From Parvibaculum sp046297875 (GTDB lineage Bacteria > Pseudomonadota > Alphaproteobacteria > Parvibaculales > Parvibaculaceae), in NCBI RefSeq assembly GCF_046297875.1, contig NZ_JBKBHD010000001.1, positions 868,001 through 932,000 on the forward strand: a DNA stretch of 64,000 bases, written 5' to 3'. Positions 1 to 10,030 of the stretch are shown one piece after another (position 1 is the stretch's first letter; each line of letters begins with the position of its first letter). Under the pieces are notes generated by a model. That model was not told where the DNA came from, ran no database searches, and saw only the letters and a list, made by a program, of their open reading frames with translations. A program made the translations under genes and the position numbers.

Positions 1-885
1 GTTTGCGCGGGTCGCCGCGTCGATCGCCATCGTATCGCTCGCGGCGGTGCGGCGCGGCGGCATGAGCGCCGGCATGCGGCCGACCTGCGTCAGCTCCACA
101 TAGTCAAGCAGCGCACCCATCGCACCGAGTTCGGGCCGGGTGAAACTGCCGAACGCATCGAGCGCCGAGACGCCGAGATGGGATTTCAGCCGGCGTTCGG
201 CGGCGCCGGATTCGAAGCGGATCGAGGGAAGCGCCGTCAGCCGCGCGCCGGACTGGGCAAGACTTTCCATACCGGCAAGCGTTTCGGGCACCAGCAATTC
301 GCCGGGCGAAAGCCGGGCAAGCTCCGCGCCGAGCGAAGCGGCGGGCAGGCTCGTCACCGCGAAGTCGCCCGTCGATACATCGGCCCAGGCAAGGCCGAGC
401 GCATCTTCGGCCCCCAGTTTCGCAAGCGCGGCCAGATAATTATGGGCGCGGGCATCGAGCAGGGTTTCTTCCGTGAGTGTGCCGGGCGTGACAAGCCGCT
501 GAACGGCGCGGGCGACGACCGATTTCGAGCCGCGCTTCTTTGCCTCTGCCGGATCTTCCACCTGCTCGCAGACGGCGACCTTGAAACCCTTGCGGATCAA
601 CCGCTCCAAATAGGTGTCATGGGAATGGACGGGGACGCCGCACATGGGGATGTCCTCGCCCAGATGCTTGCCGCGCTTCGTCAGCGCAATATCGAGGGCT
701 TCCGCAGCGGCAACCGCGTCATCGAAGAAAAGCTCGTAGAAATCGCCCATCCGGTAGAAAAGCAGGGCATCCGGCCAGCCTGCCTTGATCTCCAGATATT
801 GCGCCATCATTGGAGTGGCCTCCGCCGGGACGATGGCGGCGGCGGGCGCATTTTCACGGTGGAAGGAAGCGGCGCGTTCTGACAT
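1..885 (-). CDS. mutS: DNA mismatch repair protein MutS (N-terminal part, runs off the window)
   Basis: MutS recognises base mismatches and small loops and starts methyl-independent mismatch repair with MutL. The minus-strand frame opens at the ATG at 885-883 and stays open for 295 codons to the window edge, so the C-terminal ATPase part is missing here. Residues 49-51 are F-Y-E inside MGDFYELFF, the Phe-x-Glu that stacks on the mismatched base. The mismatch-binding domain and most of the connector domain follow, with MutS-typical stretches GVPVHSH, VCEQVEDP and RLVTPGT. It is divergent from the malic enzyme gene. Family assignment is firm. Confidence 0.95.
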   Translation of the reverse strand, partial: MSERAASFHRENAPAAAIVPAEATPMMAQYLEIKAGWPDALLFYRMGDFYELFFDDAVAAAEALDIALTKRGKHLGEDIPMCGVPVHSHDTYLERLIRKGFKVAVCEQVEDPAEAKKRGSKSVVARAVQRLVTPGTLTEETLLDARAHNYLAALAKLGAEDALGLAWADVSTGDFAVTSLPAASLGAELARLSPGELLVPETLAGMESLAQSGARLTALPSIRFESGAAERRLKSHLGVSALDAFGSFTRPELGAMGALLDYVELTQVGRMPALMPPRRTAASDTMAIDAATRAN

Positions 886-1098
886 GGGGCCGGAGAGTAT
901 CAGAACCGGAGAACACGAAAAGCAGCATCGCCGCGGCCCAGCCCCGCCGGAAGAGGGGCGGCAGGAGCCAAAAGCGGGGCATACTCACGCAAAATCAACG
1001 GAGTTCGCTTGTTATTGGCGGGTCGCCAGCCTAAAAAGCGGGCTCCGATACCGGGGTTTCATGCCCTGCCCGCTTGCCGAACACGCCGGACCAGACAA

Positions 1099-3363
1099 AT
1101 GAGCAAAAAGCGCCGCCAGTTTACCGACGAGGAAGCGCTCCTCTTCCATTCCCAGGGCAAGCCCGGGAAGCTCGAAATCAATGCCACGAAGCCGATGGCG
1201 ACGCAGCACGACCTGTCGCTCGCCTATAGTCCCGGCGTCGCGGTGCCGGTGCGCGCCATCGCAGAAAATCCTGACGCGGCCTATGAATATACGACCAAGG
1301 GCAATCTCGTCGCGGTGATCTCCAACGGCACGGCGATCCTTGGCCTCGGCGATCTCGGCGCGCTCGCCTCGAAGCCCGTGATGGAAGGCAAGGCCGTTCT
1401 CTTCAAGCGTTTCGCCGATGTCGATTCCATCGATCTCGAAATCGATACCAAGGATGTCGACGCCTTCATCAATTCGGTGCGCTATCTGGGCCCTTCCTTC
1501 GGCGGCATCAACCTGGAAGATATTTCCGCGCCGGACTGTTTCGTGATCGAGAGCCGGTTGCGCGAGCTGATGGACATCCCGGTCTTTCATGACGACCAGC
1601 ACGGTACGGCGATCATTACGGCGGCCGGTCTCATCAACGCGCTCTACCTCACCAATCGCGACATCAAGGACATCAAGGTCGTCGTGAACGGGGCGGGGTC
1701 GGCGGGCATCGCCTGCCTCGAACTCATCAAGGCGATGGGGCTGCCGCATGACAATGCAATCCTCTGCGACACCAAGGGCGTCATCTACAAGGGCCGCACC
1801 GAAGGCATGAACCAGTGGAAGTCGGCCCATGCCGTGACCACGGATGCGCGCTCGCTGGAAGACGCGATGCAGGGTGCCGATGTGTTCCTCGGCCTGTCCG
1901 CCAAGGGCGCGATCAACCAGAAGATGGTGGCGTCGATGGCGCCGCAGCCGATCATCTTCGCAATGGCCAATCCCGATCCCGAGATCACGCCGGAAGAAGT
2001 ATTGCAGGTGCGCGACGACGCCATCATGGCGACGGGCCGCAGCGACTATGCAAACCAGGTGAACAACGTCCTCGGCTTTCCCTATATCTTCCGCGGTGCG
2101 CTCGATGTGCGCGCAAGTGCGATCAACGAGGAAATGAAGATTGCCTGCGCAGAAGCGCTGGCGAAGCTCGCCCGCGAGGACGTACCGGATGAAGTCGCCG
2201 CAGCCTATCAGGGCGAGCGCCCGCGCTTTGGCCCGCAATATATCATTCCCGTGCCGTTCGATCCGCGTCTGATCCGCGAAATCCCGCCCGCCGTCGCGAA
2301 GGCGGCGATGGATACGGGCGTTGCGCGTGCGCCGATCGTCGACATGGAGGCCTACAAGAACAGGCTGCAGGCACGCTTGAATCCGACCGCCGGCACGCTG
2401 CAGGTCATCATGGACAAGGTGCGCCGCGACCCGAAGCGCGTCGTCTTTGCCGAGGGCGAGGAAGAGCGCGTGATCCGCGCGGCCATCGCCTTCCGCGATG
2501 CCGGGCTCGGCCATCCCATTCTCGTCGGCCGCGAGGAGCAGATCCGCGCGACGATGCGTGAGATCGGTCTCGATGCGAGCGCGGGGCTCGACATCCGCAA
2601 TGCGCGCGTGTCCGAGAAGGTGCCGGAATATACCGACTTCCTTTACGAGAAGCAGCAGCGCAACGGCTATCTCTACCGCGACTGCCACCGCCTCGTGAGC
2701 AACGACCGCAACATCTTCTCCGCCGTGATGCTGGAACGCGGCGATGCGGATGCGATGGTGACGGGCGTGACGCGCACCTATTCGGTCGCGCTGGAAGAAG
2801 TGCGCCGCGTGATCGACGCTGTCGACCACAAGCGGCCCATCGGTGTGACGCTGGTGGTGGCGGGCGGGCGCACCGTTCTTGTTGCCGACACGAACGTCCA
2901 TGAAATGCCGACGCCGGAAGAGCTTGCCGATATCGCAACGCAGGCAGCCGAAGTCGCGCGCCGCCTCGGCTATGAGCCGCGCGTCGCCATGCTCGCCAAT
3001 TCGAGCTTCGGCACGCATATCCATGAGCGTCCCTCCACCGTGCGCGATGCGGTGCGCATTCTCGACCAGCGCAAAGTCGATTTCGAATATGAAGGCGAGA
3101 TGGCGGCCGATGTCGCGCTCAACCGCGAGACGATGGCGCTTTATCCCTTCTGCCGGTTGAGCGATACGGCGAATGTGCTGGTGATGCCCGCGATCCACGC
3201 CGCCTCGATCTCGACGAAGCTGCTCCGCGTACTTGGCGGCTCGACGCTGATCGGCCCGCTTCTCGTCGGCCTGAAGCGGCCGGTGCAGATCGTGCCGATG
3301 ACGGCGACGGTTTCCGACCTCGTCAACATGGCGGCGCTGGCGGCTTACAATCTCTACCGGTGA
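1099..3363 (+). CDS. maeB: NADP-dependent malic enzyme with C-terminal phosphotransacetylase-like domain (MaeB type)
   Basis: Oxidative decarboxylation of malate to pyruvate with NADP reduction, cytoplasmic. The 754-residue protein is the long fused form: the malic domain covers about residues 1-430, with the signature FHDDQHG at 164-170 and a Rossmann motif GAGSAG at 198-203. A phosphate acetyl/butyryl transferase-like domain fills the rest; in this family that part is usually regulatory, binding acetyl-CoA, rather than catalytic. I chose the ATG at 1099 over an upstream in-frame codon at 1009 because MaeB homologues begin at about this point and the added residues look like intergenic translation. 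The gene is monocistronic and divergent from mutS. Confidence 0.93.
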   Translation: MSKKRRQFTDEEALLFHSQGKPGKLEINATKPMATQHDLSLAYSPGVAVPVRAIAENPDAAYEYTTKGNLVAVISNGTAILGLGDLGALASKPVMEGKAVLFKRFADVDSIDLEIDTKDVDAFINSVRYLGPSFGGINLEDISAPDCFVIESRLRELMDIPVFHDDQHGTAIITAAGLINALYLTNRDIKDIKVVVNGAGSAGIACLELIKAMGLPHDNAILCDTKGVIYKGRTEGMNQWKSAHAVTTDARSLEDAMQGADVFLGLSAKGAINQKMVASMAPQPIIFAMANPDPEITPEEVLQVRDDAIMATGRSDYANQVNNVLGFPYIFRGALDVRASAINEEMKIACAEALAKLAREDVPDEVAAAYQGERPRFGPQYIIPVPFDPRLIREIPPAVAKAAMDTGVARAPIVDMEAYKNRLQARLNPTAGTLQVIMDKVRRDPKRVVFAEGEEERVIRAAIAFRDAGLGHPILVGREEQIRATMREIGLDASAGLDIRNARVSEKVPEYTDFLYEKQQRNGYLYRDCHRLVSNDRNIFSAVMLERGDADAMVTGVTRTYSVALEEVRRVIDAVDHKRPIGVTLVVAGGRTVLVADTNVHEMPTPEELADIATQAAEVARRLGYEPRVAMLANSSFGTHIHERPSTVRDAVRILDQRKVDFEYEGEMAADVALNRETMALYPFCRLSDTANVLVMPAIHAASISTKLLRVLGGSTLIGPLLVGLKRPVQIVPMTATVSDLVNMAALAAYNLYR

Positions 3364-3372
3364 GGCCGGCGG

Positions 3373-4389
3373 TTACACCCGCTTGCCGGGCGTACCGTAT
3401 TTTGCGCCGAACTTGGTGAGATAGCGATCGGATATCTGCGCAACGGGGAAAAGGATCAGCACGTCCGTCGTGCCGAACTGCCAGTCGATCACGGCGCCCT
3501 CGCCGATATAGCAGCCAGCGCGGAGATAGCCCTTGATCATGGGCGGCAGCATGCGCAGCGCCTCGCGCTGGTCGAGCTTGTCTGCCTCGATGCGGTTCAT
3601 CTCGACATAGAGGTCGGGCAGAGCGCGGACCTTCCAGCCGTCGGGCGCGGCATGATGGTGATGCAGCCATGAAAGGGCCGGCGCGAGCATTTCCGGATCG
3701 GTGCCCTCGAAGCTTGCACAGCCGAACATCACGTCGAGCTTGTGCGCCGTCACATAATGCATGATGCCGTGCCAGAGGAGTTCCACCGTCGGCTTGGTGC
3801 GATAAGGCGGCAGCACGCAGGAGCGGCCAAGCTCGAGAAACTTGAGATCGGCATGGCGCGCGAGAAGCGGTCCGATGTCGTATTCGCTCGCGGTGTAGAA
3901 GCCGCCATGACGTTCCGCGACATCCTGCCGGAGCAGGCGGTAGCAGCCGACCACGGCTTCCGGCGGCAGGTCGCCATCCGCGCCCTCGCCTTCCGGCACC
4001 AGATCGTGATCGACGACGAGCAGGTGATCGCAAATCTCGTCGAAGCGGTCGGCATCGCGCCTGCTTTCGCGCGTCAGCTCATCCGCCTTGGCCGACATTT
4101 CCTCGTAGAAGACGCGGTAGCGCACGGCCTGGGCGGCATCGATCTCGCGGGCCGAGCGGGCAAGGCGCACCTCGAGGGCGCCCTTGCGCCCATAGCTCAC
4201 CGGCTGCGCAGCACTGGCGGCAAGCGCGGCCGCGCCCTGATCCGTTTCTCTCGATGTCATTACGCCGGAACCTGAACCCAAATCCGCGTCATTCCCCACG
4301 CGACCGAAACCCCGCGCGGGCAAGTCTCTTGCCGCGCCATCGCCCCAGACCGCAATTGCCTCATTCCCGGCAAGGCGTTGCACGGCCAT
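3373..4389 (-). CDS. GNAT acyltransferase of the OlsB / hemolysin-like family
   Basis: Probable acyl-ACP-dependent N-acyltransferase of the family that makes lyso-ornithine lipid (OlsB). The homologous core starts near LEVRLARSAREI, followed by the AVRYRVFYEEM and RFDEICDHLLVVD segments typical of this family, then LELGRSCV and a TKPTVELLWHG segment. Two starts are possible: ATG at 4389, preceded by a good GAAAGGA site 8 nt upstream (338 aa), or ATG at 4260 (295 aa, closer to the usual OlsB length) with a poor site. I report the longer one. No olsA-like acyltransferase is adjacent, so an ornithine-lipid role is inference. It is convergent with maeB, 9 nt apart. Confidence 0.75.
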   Translation of the reverse strand: MAVQRLAGNEAIAVWGDGAARDLPARGFGRVGNDADLGSGSGVMTSRETDQGAAALAASAAQPVSYGRKGALEVRLARSAREIDAAQAVRYRVFYEEMSAKADELTRESRRDADRFDEICDHLLVVDHDLVPEGEGADGDLPPEAVVGCYRLLRQDVAERHGGFYTASEYDIGPLLARHADLKFLELGRSCVLPPYRTKPTVELLWHGIMHYVTAHKLDVMFGCASFEGTDPEMLAPALSWLHHHHAAPDGWKVRALPDLYVEMNRIEADKLDQREALRMLPPMIKGYLRAGCYIGEGAVIDWQFGTTDVLILFPVAQISDRYLTKFGAKYGTPGKRV

Positions 4390-4524
4390 GTCGCATATCC
4401 TTTCATCATCGCCGCCCGCTGCCAAGCACAGCCGAGAGGGCGCGAATGGGTCCAGATTGCTTTTGGCAGACCGAGGCGACAATTTCATGTCGCCTGCAAC
4501 GCCTTGAAAGTAAAGATCTATTTT

Positions 4525-5943
4525 TCACGTTTGGACGGCTGGCGCCGGCCGGGGCTGGAACGCCATGACGATGAGAATCAGCACGATCGCCGGCAGGCCC
4601 ATGATCGCCGTCGTAGCGAAGAAGGGGATGTAGCCTGCCGTCTGCGCGGTGAGGTGCCCCGCCATTTCCATGAAGGGCCGGGTGAAGGCTTCCGAGGCGG
4701 AAAATCCGTCAACCATGACACCCGACTGCCCGCCGATCAGCTTGCCGGGCAGGGCAAAGGCGGAGCTGAACAGCGCATATTGGGTGGCCGCGAAATTGTG
4801 GTTCACGAGGCTCGACATATAGGCGATGAGGCAGGTGCCCGCGAAGCCGCCCGAGAAATTCTCCACCGAGATGGTGACGGTGAGGGCGGCGGCGTCCGCG
4901 CCCCGGAAGACCAGCCAGACAAAGACGAGATTGGTGCCGGCCGCCGCAACGGCGCCGAGCAGCAGCGCGCGCAGCACGCCGATCTTCGCCGTCACGATAC
5001 CACCGACCAATGCGCCCGCGATCGTCATCCAGATGCCGTAGAACTTCACGATGGTGGCGATGGTCGAAAGCTCGAAACCGAGATCGATGTAGAGCGGGTT
5101 CGCCATGACGCCCATGACGAAGTCGGGGACCCGGTAAAGCCCGATCAGCGCGAGCAGCACCAGGGACCACCAGCCATAGCGGCCGAAAAAATCGACGAAG
5201 GGCGCGACGATGGCGCGGTAGACCCAGCCGGTGACGCGCGCCATGCGGCCATCGGCATGCATGCGATGGACGAAGCGCTCCACCGTTTCCTCGCCGATGG
5301 CGGGGGCCTCGGCCTCCGCGACACGGGGCGCGAGAAGGGCGGCACCAAGGCCGACACCCATGAGGAGCGCCATTGTGAAATAGGCCGCCGACCAGGACAC
5401 GCCCTCGGCAATGAAGAGCGCGCCCGCGCCGGACGCAATCAGTGCCACGCGATAGCCGAGCTGATAGGTCGCTGCCATCGCACCCTGTTTTTCATCGGGC
5501 GCGGCTTCGATGCGCCAGGCATCGACGGCGATATCCTGCGTCGCCGAGGCGAAGGCGAGGATGAGCGCGAAGATGACGACCGGCATGAGCGATTGCGCCG
5601 GGTCCTGAAGCGAAAGTCCGAGCAGTGCCGTGGCGGCGACAAGCTGCGCCAGCACCATCCAGGCGCGGCGCTTGCCGAGCAACCGGTCGAGCAGCGGCAG
5701 GCGGATATGGTCGATCACCGGCGCCCAGAGAAACTTGATTGTATAGGCAAGGCCGACATAGGACATGAGGCCGATATCGGTGCGCGAGACGCCTGCCTCG
5801 CGCAGCCATGCCGAGAGCGTCGAGAAGACGAGAAGGAAGGGCAGCCCCGCCGCAAAGCCAAGCAGCAGCATGATGATGGTGCGGTATTCGAGATAGACCG
5901 CAAGGCTCGACGCCCAGCCGCGGGCGCGCGTCATGGCAGACAT
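4525..5943 (-). CDS. ampG: AmpG-family muropeptide permease (MFS)
   Basis: Predicted inner-membrane importer of anhydro-muropeptides for cell-wall recycling. The 472-residue protein consists almost entirely of hydrophobic segments, about 12 by eye. AmpG hallmarks are the N-terminal stretch LLLGFAAGLPFLLVFSTLS, then FLWAPVIDH, and ATQDIAVDAWRIE. A small hydrophilic loop rich in Glu lies mid-protein near AEAEAPAIGEE. Transcription is from the minus strand, and the hybrid kinase gene ends 75 nt upstream. No ampC or ampR is in the window, so a link to beta-lactamase induction cannot be claimed; peptidoglycan recycling is the safer role. Confidence 0.88.
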   Translation of the reverse strand: MSAMTRARGWASSLAVYLEYRTIIMLLLGFAAGLPFLLVFSTLSAWLREAGVSRTDIGLMSYVGLAYTIKFLWAPVIDHIRLPLLDRLLGKRRAWMVLAQLVAATALLGLSLQDPAQSLMPVVIFALILAFASATQDIAVDAWRIEAAPDEKQGAMAATYQLGYRVALIASGAGALFIAEGVSWSAAYFTMALLMGVGLGAALLAPRVAEAEAPAIGEETVERFVHRMHADGRMARVTGWVYRAIVAPFVDFFGRYGWWSLVLLALIGLYRVPDFVMGVMANPLYIDLGFELSTIATIVKFYGIWMTIAGALVGGIVTAKIGVLRALLLGAVAAAGTNLVFVWLVFRGADAAALTVTISVENFSGGFAGTCLIAYMSSLVNHNFAATQYALFSSAFALPGKLIGGQSGVMVDGFSASEAFTRPFMEMAGHLTAQTAGYIPFFATTAIMGLPAIVLILIVMAFQPRPAPAVQT

Positions 5944-6018
5944 GGAAAGCTTCTCCCCTGGACCCCGAATCGGGTGAGACCACTCTAGATCAGTTTGGCT
6001 TCTCGCCGAATCTCTCCG

Positions 6019-8232
6019 CTAATGGCCGCCGCGGATTTTTTCAGGCGTCTTCGGCCCGTGAGGGGAGCGGCGGCAGGCCCAGCGCGACAGGGCTTGCGAA
6101 AGATCCTCGGCGGCGACGGGCTTCGACAGATAATCGTCCATCGCCGCATCAAGACAGGCCTGACGGTCATCTGCCATGGCATTCGCGGTGAGCGCGATAA
6201 TGGGGATCGCGGCATGATGCGTTTCCAGCACGCGGATGCGCGCCGTCGCCTCGAAACCATCCATGCCGGGCATGTGAAGATCCATCAGCACGAGATCGAT
6301 TTCGCCCGCGGCATCCGCTTCCAGCGCGGCGACGGCTTCCGAGCCATTGCGGGCAAGGCGCACTTCGTGGCCGGTATGCTCGAGCAGCGTGCGCGTGAGA
6401 AGCGCGTTGATCTCGTTGTCCTCGGCGACGAGGACGGTGAGCTGCGAGAGGGCTGCAGGTGCTACGGGCGGCAGCGGCGGCGCTTCCACTTCGGCCGCGT
6501 CGTCATAATCGCCGGTCGCGGGCGCGCTCACACCGGGCATCCAGCTTCGCACACGCAGTGCCGTCATGCGCGCGACAAGCGATGCAGCGCGGACGGGGCG
6601 AACGAGATAGCCGTCGAAGGGGGCGGCGGCACCTTGCGTCAGTTCGGGCAGGCGATCTCGTTCCTGCGGGCGGAGGAGAAGCAGCGTTCCGATGTTCGGT
6701 ACGATGGAGCGCGCCAGCGCGGCAAGTTCCGCACCGTTGCCTTCGGGGCCCGTCAACGGGCAAATGAAAATGTCGGCAGGTGAGGCGCGGAGCGCCGCGG
6801 CCAGCGCCTCGCGCGTGGCGACAAGCTGTGTGGCCGCGCCTGCGCTTTCGGCGGCACGCGCGAGCGCGCGACCGAGAAGCGGATGACCGCTCAGAATGAC
6901 GGCCGAAAGGCCGGCAAGCGCGGCAGGTGCGGACGCATCGCTTTCGCCCGGCGCGCGGTGCAGCGGCAGGTGGACGCGGAAGATCGAGCCCTTGCCCTCC
7001 TCGCTTTCGACCTCGATGCGACCGTCCATGGCGGCGACGAGACGCTTCGTGATTGCAAGGCCGAGGCCCGTTCCCTCATAGCGCCGCGCATGGGACTGAT
7101 CGGCCTGCGCGAATTCATCGAAGATATGTTCGCGCGCATGGCTGTCCATGCCGATGCCCGTGTCTTCGACCTCGAGCACAAGTCCGGCGCGGCTGTGGTT
7201 CCCTCCTGCCGCGACGCGGAGGAGGCGCAACGCGACTCCGCCCTCGCCTGTGAACTTGATCGCATTGCCTGCGAGATTGAGAAGGATCTGGCGGATGCGC
7301 GCCTCGTCGCCGACAATACGGCGCGGCACGGAGGGCGAGATTTCGGTGACGATTTCAAGGCTCCTGTCGAAGGCGCGGGGCGCGAGCAACTCGGCAACGC
7401 TTTCGAGCACACTGCGCGGATCGAATGGTGCCTCGTCCAGCACGACCTTTCCTGCCTCGATCTTCGAATAGTCGAGAATGTCGTTGATGATGTTGAGGAG
7501 CGCCTCGCCGGATGCGCGCACCGCTTCTGCATAGGAACGTTGCGCCGGATCGAGCTTCGTGCCGAGCAGGAGCTTTGCCATGCCGATGACGCCGTTCATC
7601 GGTGTACGGATTTCATGGCTCATGGTTGCGAGGAAAAGCGATTTTGCGCGGCTCGCATCCTTCGCCTGCTGCAAGGCTTCGGCGACGCGTTCTTCGGCTT
7701 CCTTGCGGTCGGTCACGTCGCGGCCGACGGCCTGAAACTCGATCAGGCGGCCATCTTCGTCGCGGATCGCGAATTCCTCCCAGGCGATCCAGCGGGCGCC
7801 GCGCGAAGTGATTGCGCGCTCGTCATAGCGGATGCGGTAGGGCGGCGTGGCGAGCCCCGCGAAACTTGCCAGCATGCGCGGGCGCTGGCCTTCGGGCAAC
7901 TCCGGCACGAAGGGGCGGCCGATCACTTCGGTTCGCGTGCGGCCGAACGTGTCGCAGAAGACGTCATTCACATAGGTGAGGCGGCCTTCGAGGTCTTTCC
8001 GCAGGATGAGATCGCCCTGTGCGCGGACGAGATCGCGGTAGCGGGTTTCGCGTTCGGCGATCTCCCATTTCTCGTCGCGCAGCGTCTCGATGCGGGCTTC
8101 GAGATCGGCGATCTGCGAGAGGTGGCGCTTCGCGCGCGCCGAGGCGCGGCGCCACGCCTCAAGCGCCGGCAGAAGAACAGCCGCGAGGATGAGCAGAAAG
8201 AGAGGCGTCTGTTCGATGGGGAACAGGGGCAT
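6019..8232 (-). CDS. Membrane-anchored hybrid histidine kinase: PAS, HisKA, HATPase, degenerate receiver, receiver
   Basis: 737 residues. One N-terminal membrane segment lies at about 10-25, a coiled region at 30-65 and a PAS domain at about 65-180. HisKA carries the phospho-His H206 in the motif SHEIRTPMNG. The HATPase_c domain runs to about 425, with N-box near NAIKF and G-boxes DTGIGM and GTGLGL. A first receiver-like domain (about 440-560) keeps the fold pattern and a final VRPV, but has Pro or Cys where the phospho-Asp should be. The last receiver (about 598-720) is complete, with E604-D605, D651 and K704. There is no output domain, so phosphate presumably passes to a separate Hpt protein not in this window. 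The signal sensed is unknown. Confidence 0.9.
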   Translation of the reverse strand: MPLFPIEQTPLFLLILAAVLLPALEAWRRASARAKRHLSQIADLEARIETLRDEKWEIAERETRYRDLVRAQGDLILRKDLEGRLTYVNDVFCDTFGRTRTEVIGRPFVPELPEGQRPRMLASFAGLATPPYRIRYDERAITSRGARWIAWEEFAIRDEDGRLIEFQAVGRDVTDRKEAEERVAEALQQAKDASRAKSLFLATMSHEIRTPMNGVIGMAKLLLGTKLDPAQRSYAEAVRASGEALLNIINDILDYSKIEAGKVVLDEAPFDPRSVLESVAELLAPRAFDRSLEIVTEISPSVPRRIVGDEARIRQILLNLAGNAIKFTGEGGVALRLLRVAAGGNHSRAGLVLEVEDTGIGMDSHAREHIFDEFAQADQSHARRYEGTGLGLAITKRLVAAMDGRIEVESEEGKGSIFRVHLPLHRAPGESDASAPAALAGLSAVILSGHPLLGRALARAAESAGAATQLVATREALAAALRASPADIFICPLTGPEGNGAELAALARSIVPNIGTLLLLRPQERDRLPELTQGAAAPFDGYLVRPVRAASLVARMTALRVRSWMPGVSAPATGDYDDAAEVEAPPLPPVAPAALSQLTVLVAEDNEINALLTRTLLEHTGHEVRLARNGSEAVAALEADAAGEIDLVLMDLHMPGMDGFEATARIRVLETHHAAIPIIALTANAMADDRQACLDAAMDDYLSKPVAAEDLSQALSRWACRRSPHGPKTPEKIRGGH

Positions 8233-8327
8233 GAAGGGCCGATCCCGATACGCGGAACGAGGGAATGAGCCGGTAATTTGCCCCTGCCATGCTTGAGAAA
8301 GCGCTAAGGCTTATGGTTAGCGAAAGG

Positions 8328-9878
8328 TTAAGCCGCCGCGCCGAGGCGGCCCGCCACGGTTTCGCGATAGGCCAGGGCTTCCGCAACATGGAGGCGGCGG
8401 ACGCCGTCCGAGCCTTCGAGGTCGGCGAGTGTGCGCGCGACACGGAGCACGCGGTGATAACCGCGCGCGGTGAGGCCCATGCGCTCCGACGCCTCGACGA
8501 GAAGGCGGCGGCCCTGATCGTCGGGCGTCGCGACACGGTCGAGCAATTCGCCTTCCACATGGGCGTTCAGCAGCATGGAGCCGGGCCCGGCGAGTGCTGC
8601 AAAGCGCACCTGCTGTATCTCGCGCGCGGCGGCGACGCGGGCTGCGACCTCCGCCGAGCCTTCGGCGGGCGGCGGCAGGGCGAGATCGGCATGGGCAACA
8701 GGCGGCACCTCGATATGGATGTCGATGCGGTCGATCATCGGCCCCGAGAGCTTCGCCTGATAATCCATCACGCAGCGCGGCACGCGCGGGCAGGCGCGCG
8801 CGGCATCGCCTGCATGGCCGCAGCGGCAGGGGTTCATCGCGGCAACAAGCTGGAACCGGGCGGGGAAGGTGACGTGTGCATTGGCACGGGCGACGACGGC
8901 CTCGCCGGTTTCGAGGGGCTGGCGAAGACTGTCCAGCACCTGACGCGGGAACTCCGGCAGTTCATCGAGGAAGAGCACGCCGCGATGCGCGAGTGAAACT
9001 TCGCCGGGCTTCACGCGCAAGCCCCCGCCGACGAGAGCGGGCATCGAGGCCGAGTGATGCGGCGCGCGATAGGGGCGGCGGCGGGAAACGCCGGTGCGGT
9101 GGAGCTCGCCCGCGAGCGAGGCGACCATCGACGTCTCCAGCATTTCGCGCGGGCTGAGCGGCGGCAGAATGCCGGGAAGCCGAGCGGCAAGCATGGACTT
9201 GCCGGAGCCGGGGGGGCCCACCATCAGCATGTTGTGGCCACCGGCGGCGGCGACTTCGAGGGCGCGTTTCGCGCTTTCCTGCCCCTTGATGTCGCGCAGA
9301 TCCGGCATCGGCCCGGCCTCCACCGCCTTCAGGGGCGCGGGCTCGGAGATCACCTGCGTGCCGCGAAAATGATTGACCAGCGCAATGATGGAACGCGGCG
9401 CAAGAACGCCGCCCGGATTGTCCTCGCCCATGCCGGCCCAGGCGGCTTCCGGCCCGCAATCCATCGGGCAGATGAGGCCCTTGCCGCGGGCATTGGCGGC
9501 AATGGCGGCGGGCAGCGCGCCCGCGACCGGGTTGATCGCGCCATCAAGCGACAATTCGCCGATCACGACATAGCGCTCAAGCTCCTGCGGCGGCAGCACG
9601 CCCATCGCAACGAGAAGACCGAGCGCAATCGGCAGGTCGTAATGGCTGCCTTCCTTGGGGAGATCGGCAGGCGCGAGATTGACCGTGATGCGCTTGGCGG
9701 GGAGCCCCAGGCCAATCGCCTGCAGCGCGGCGCGGACCCGCTCGCGGCTTTCGGCCACCGCCTTGTCGCCGAGGCCGACAACCGCAAAGCCGATGACGCC
9801 GCCCGCCATATGGACCTGAACGTCGACCGGCCGCGCCTCGACGCCCTGAAAGGCTACCGTCTCGACATGCGCGACCAT
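8328..9878 (-). CDS. comM: YifB/ComM family AAA+ Mg-chelatase-like ATPase
   Basis: 516 residues with the three-part ComM architecture: an N-terminal Lon-protease-like ChlI domain (about 1-170), the AAA+ Mg-chelatase domain with Walker A GPPGSGKS at 221-228 and Walker B VLFLDEL at 301-307, and a C-terminal Mg_chelatase_C helical domain. A Cys cluster (CRCG...C...RC) sits after the ATPase core, as in the family. ComM is known in naturally competent bacteria as a branch-migration helicase that helps integrate incoming single-stranded DNA. The gene is widespread in non-competent bacteria too, so competence is not implied here. It stands alone on the minus strand. Confidence 0.92.
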   Translation of the reverse strand: MVAHVETVAFQGVEARPVDVQVHMAGGVIGFAVVGLGDKAVAESRERVRAALQAIGLGLPAKRITVNLAPADLPKEGSHYDLPIALGLLVAMGVLPPQELERYVVIGELSLDGAINPVAGALPAAIAANARGKGLICPMDCGPEAAWAGMGEDNPGGVLAPRSIIALVNHFRGTQVISEPAPLKAVEAGPMPDLRDIKGQESAKRALEVAAAGGHNMLMVGPPGSGKSMLAARLPGILPPLSPREMLETSMVASLAGELHRTGVSRRRPYRAPHHSASMPALVGGGLRVKPGEVSLAHRGVLFLDELPEFPRQVLDSLRQPLETGEAVVARANAHVTFPARFQLVAAMNPCRCGHAGDAARACPRVPRCVMDYQAKLSGPMIDRIDIHIEVPPVAHADLALPPPAEGSAEVAARVAAAREIQQVRFAALAGPGSMLLNAHVEGELLDRVATPDDQGRRLLVEASERMGLTARGYHRVLRVARTLADLEGSDGVRRLHVAEALAYRETVAGRLGAAA

Positions 9879-10030
9879 TGATGAGCCCCCTGCCCCCGTG
9901 ATTACGGGAAAAGGCTAGCCGAAACGGGAATTAGGTCAAGAACAATATGAGAACAAATGTTCCCGGAACCGGCGGGCAGCACGGGCGTTGTTTCAGCGGG
10001 TGCCGGGAAGACCCTTGGAAGGACAACACA

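Noticed and set aside
1012..3198. 728-codon minus-strand open frame across the malic enzyme gene
   Set aside because: It is the antisense shadow of maeB. GC-rich codon bias keeps that frame open, and its translation (His/Asp/Arg-rich, no domains) does not look like a protein.
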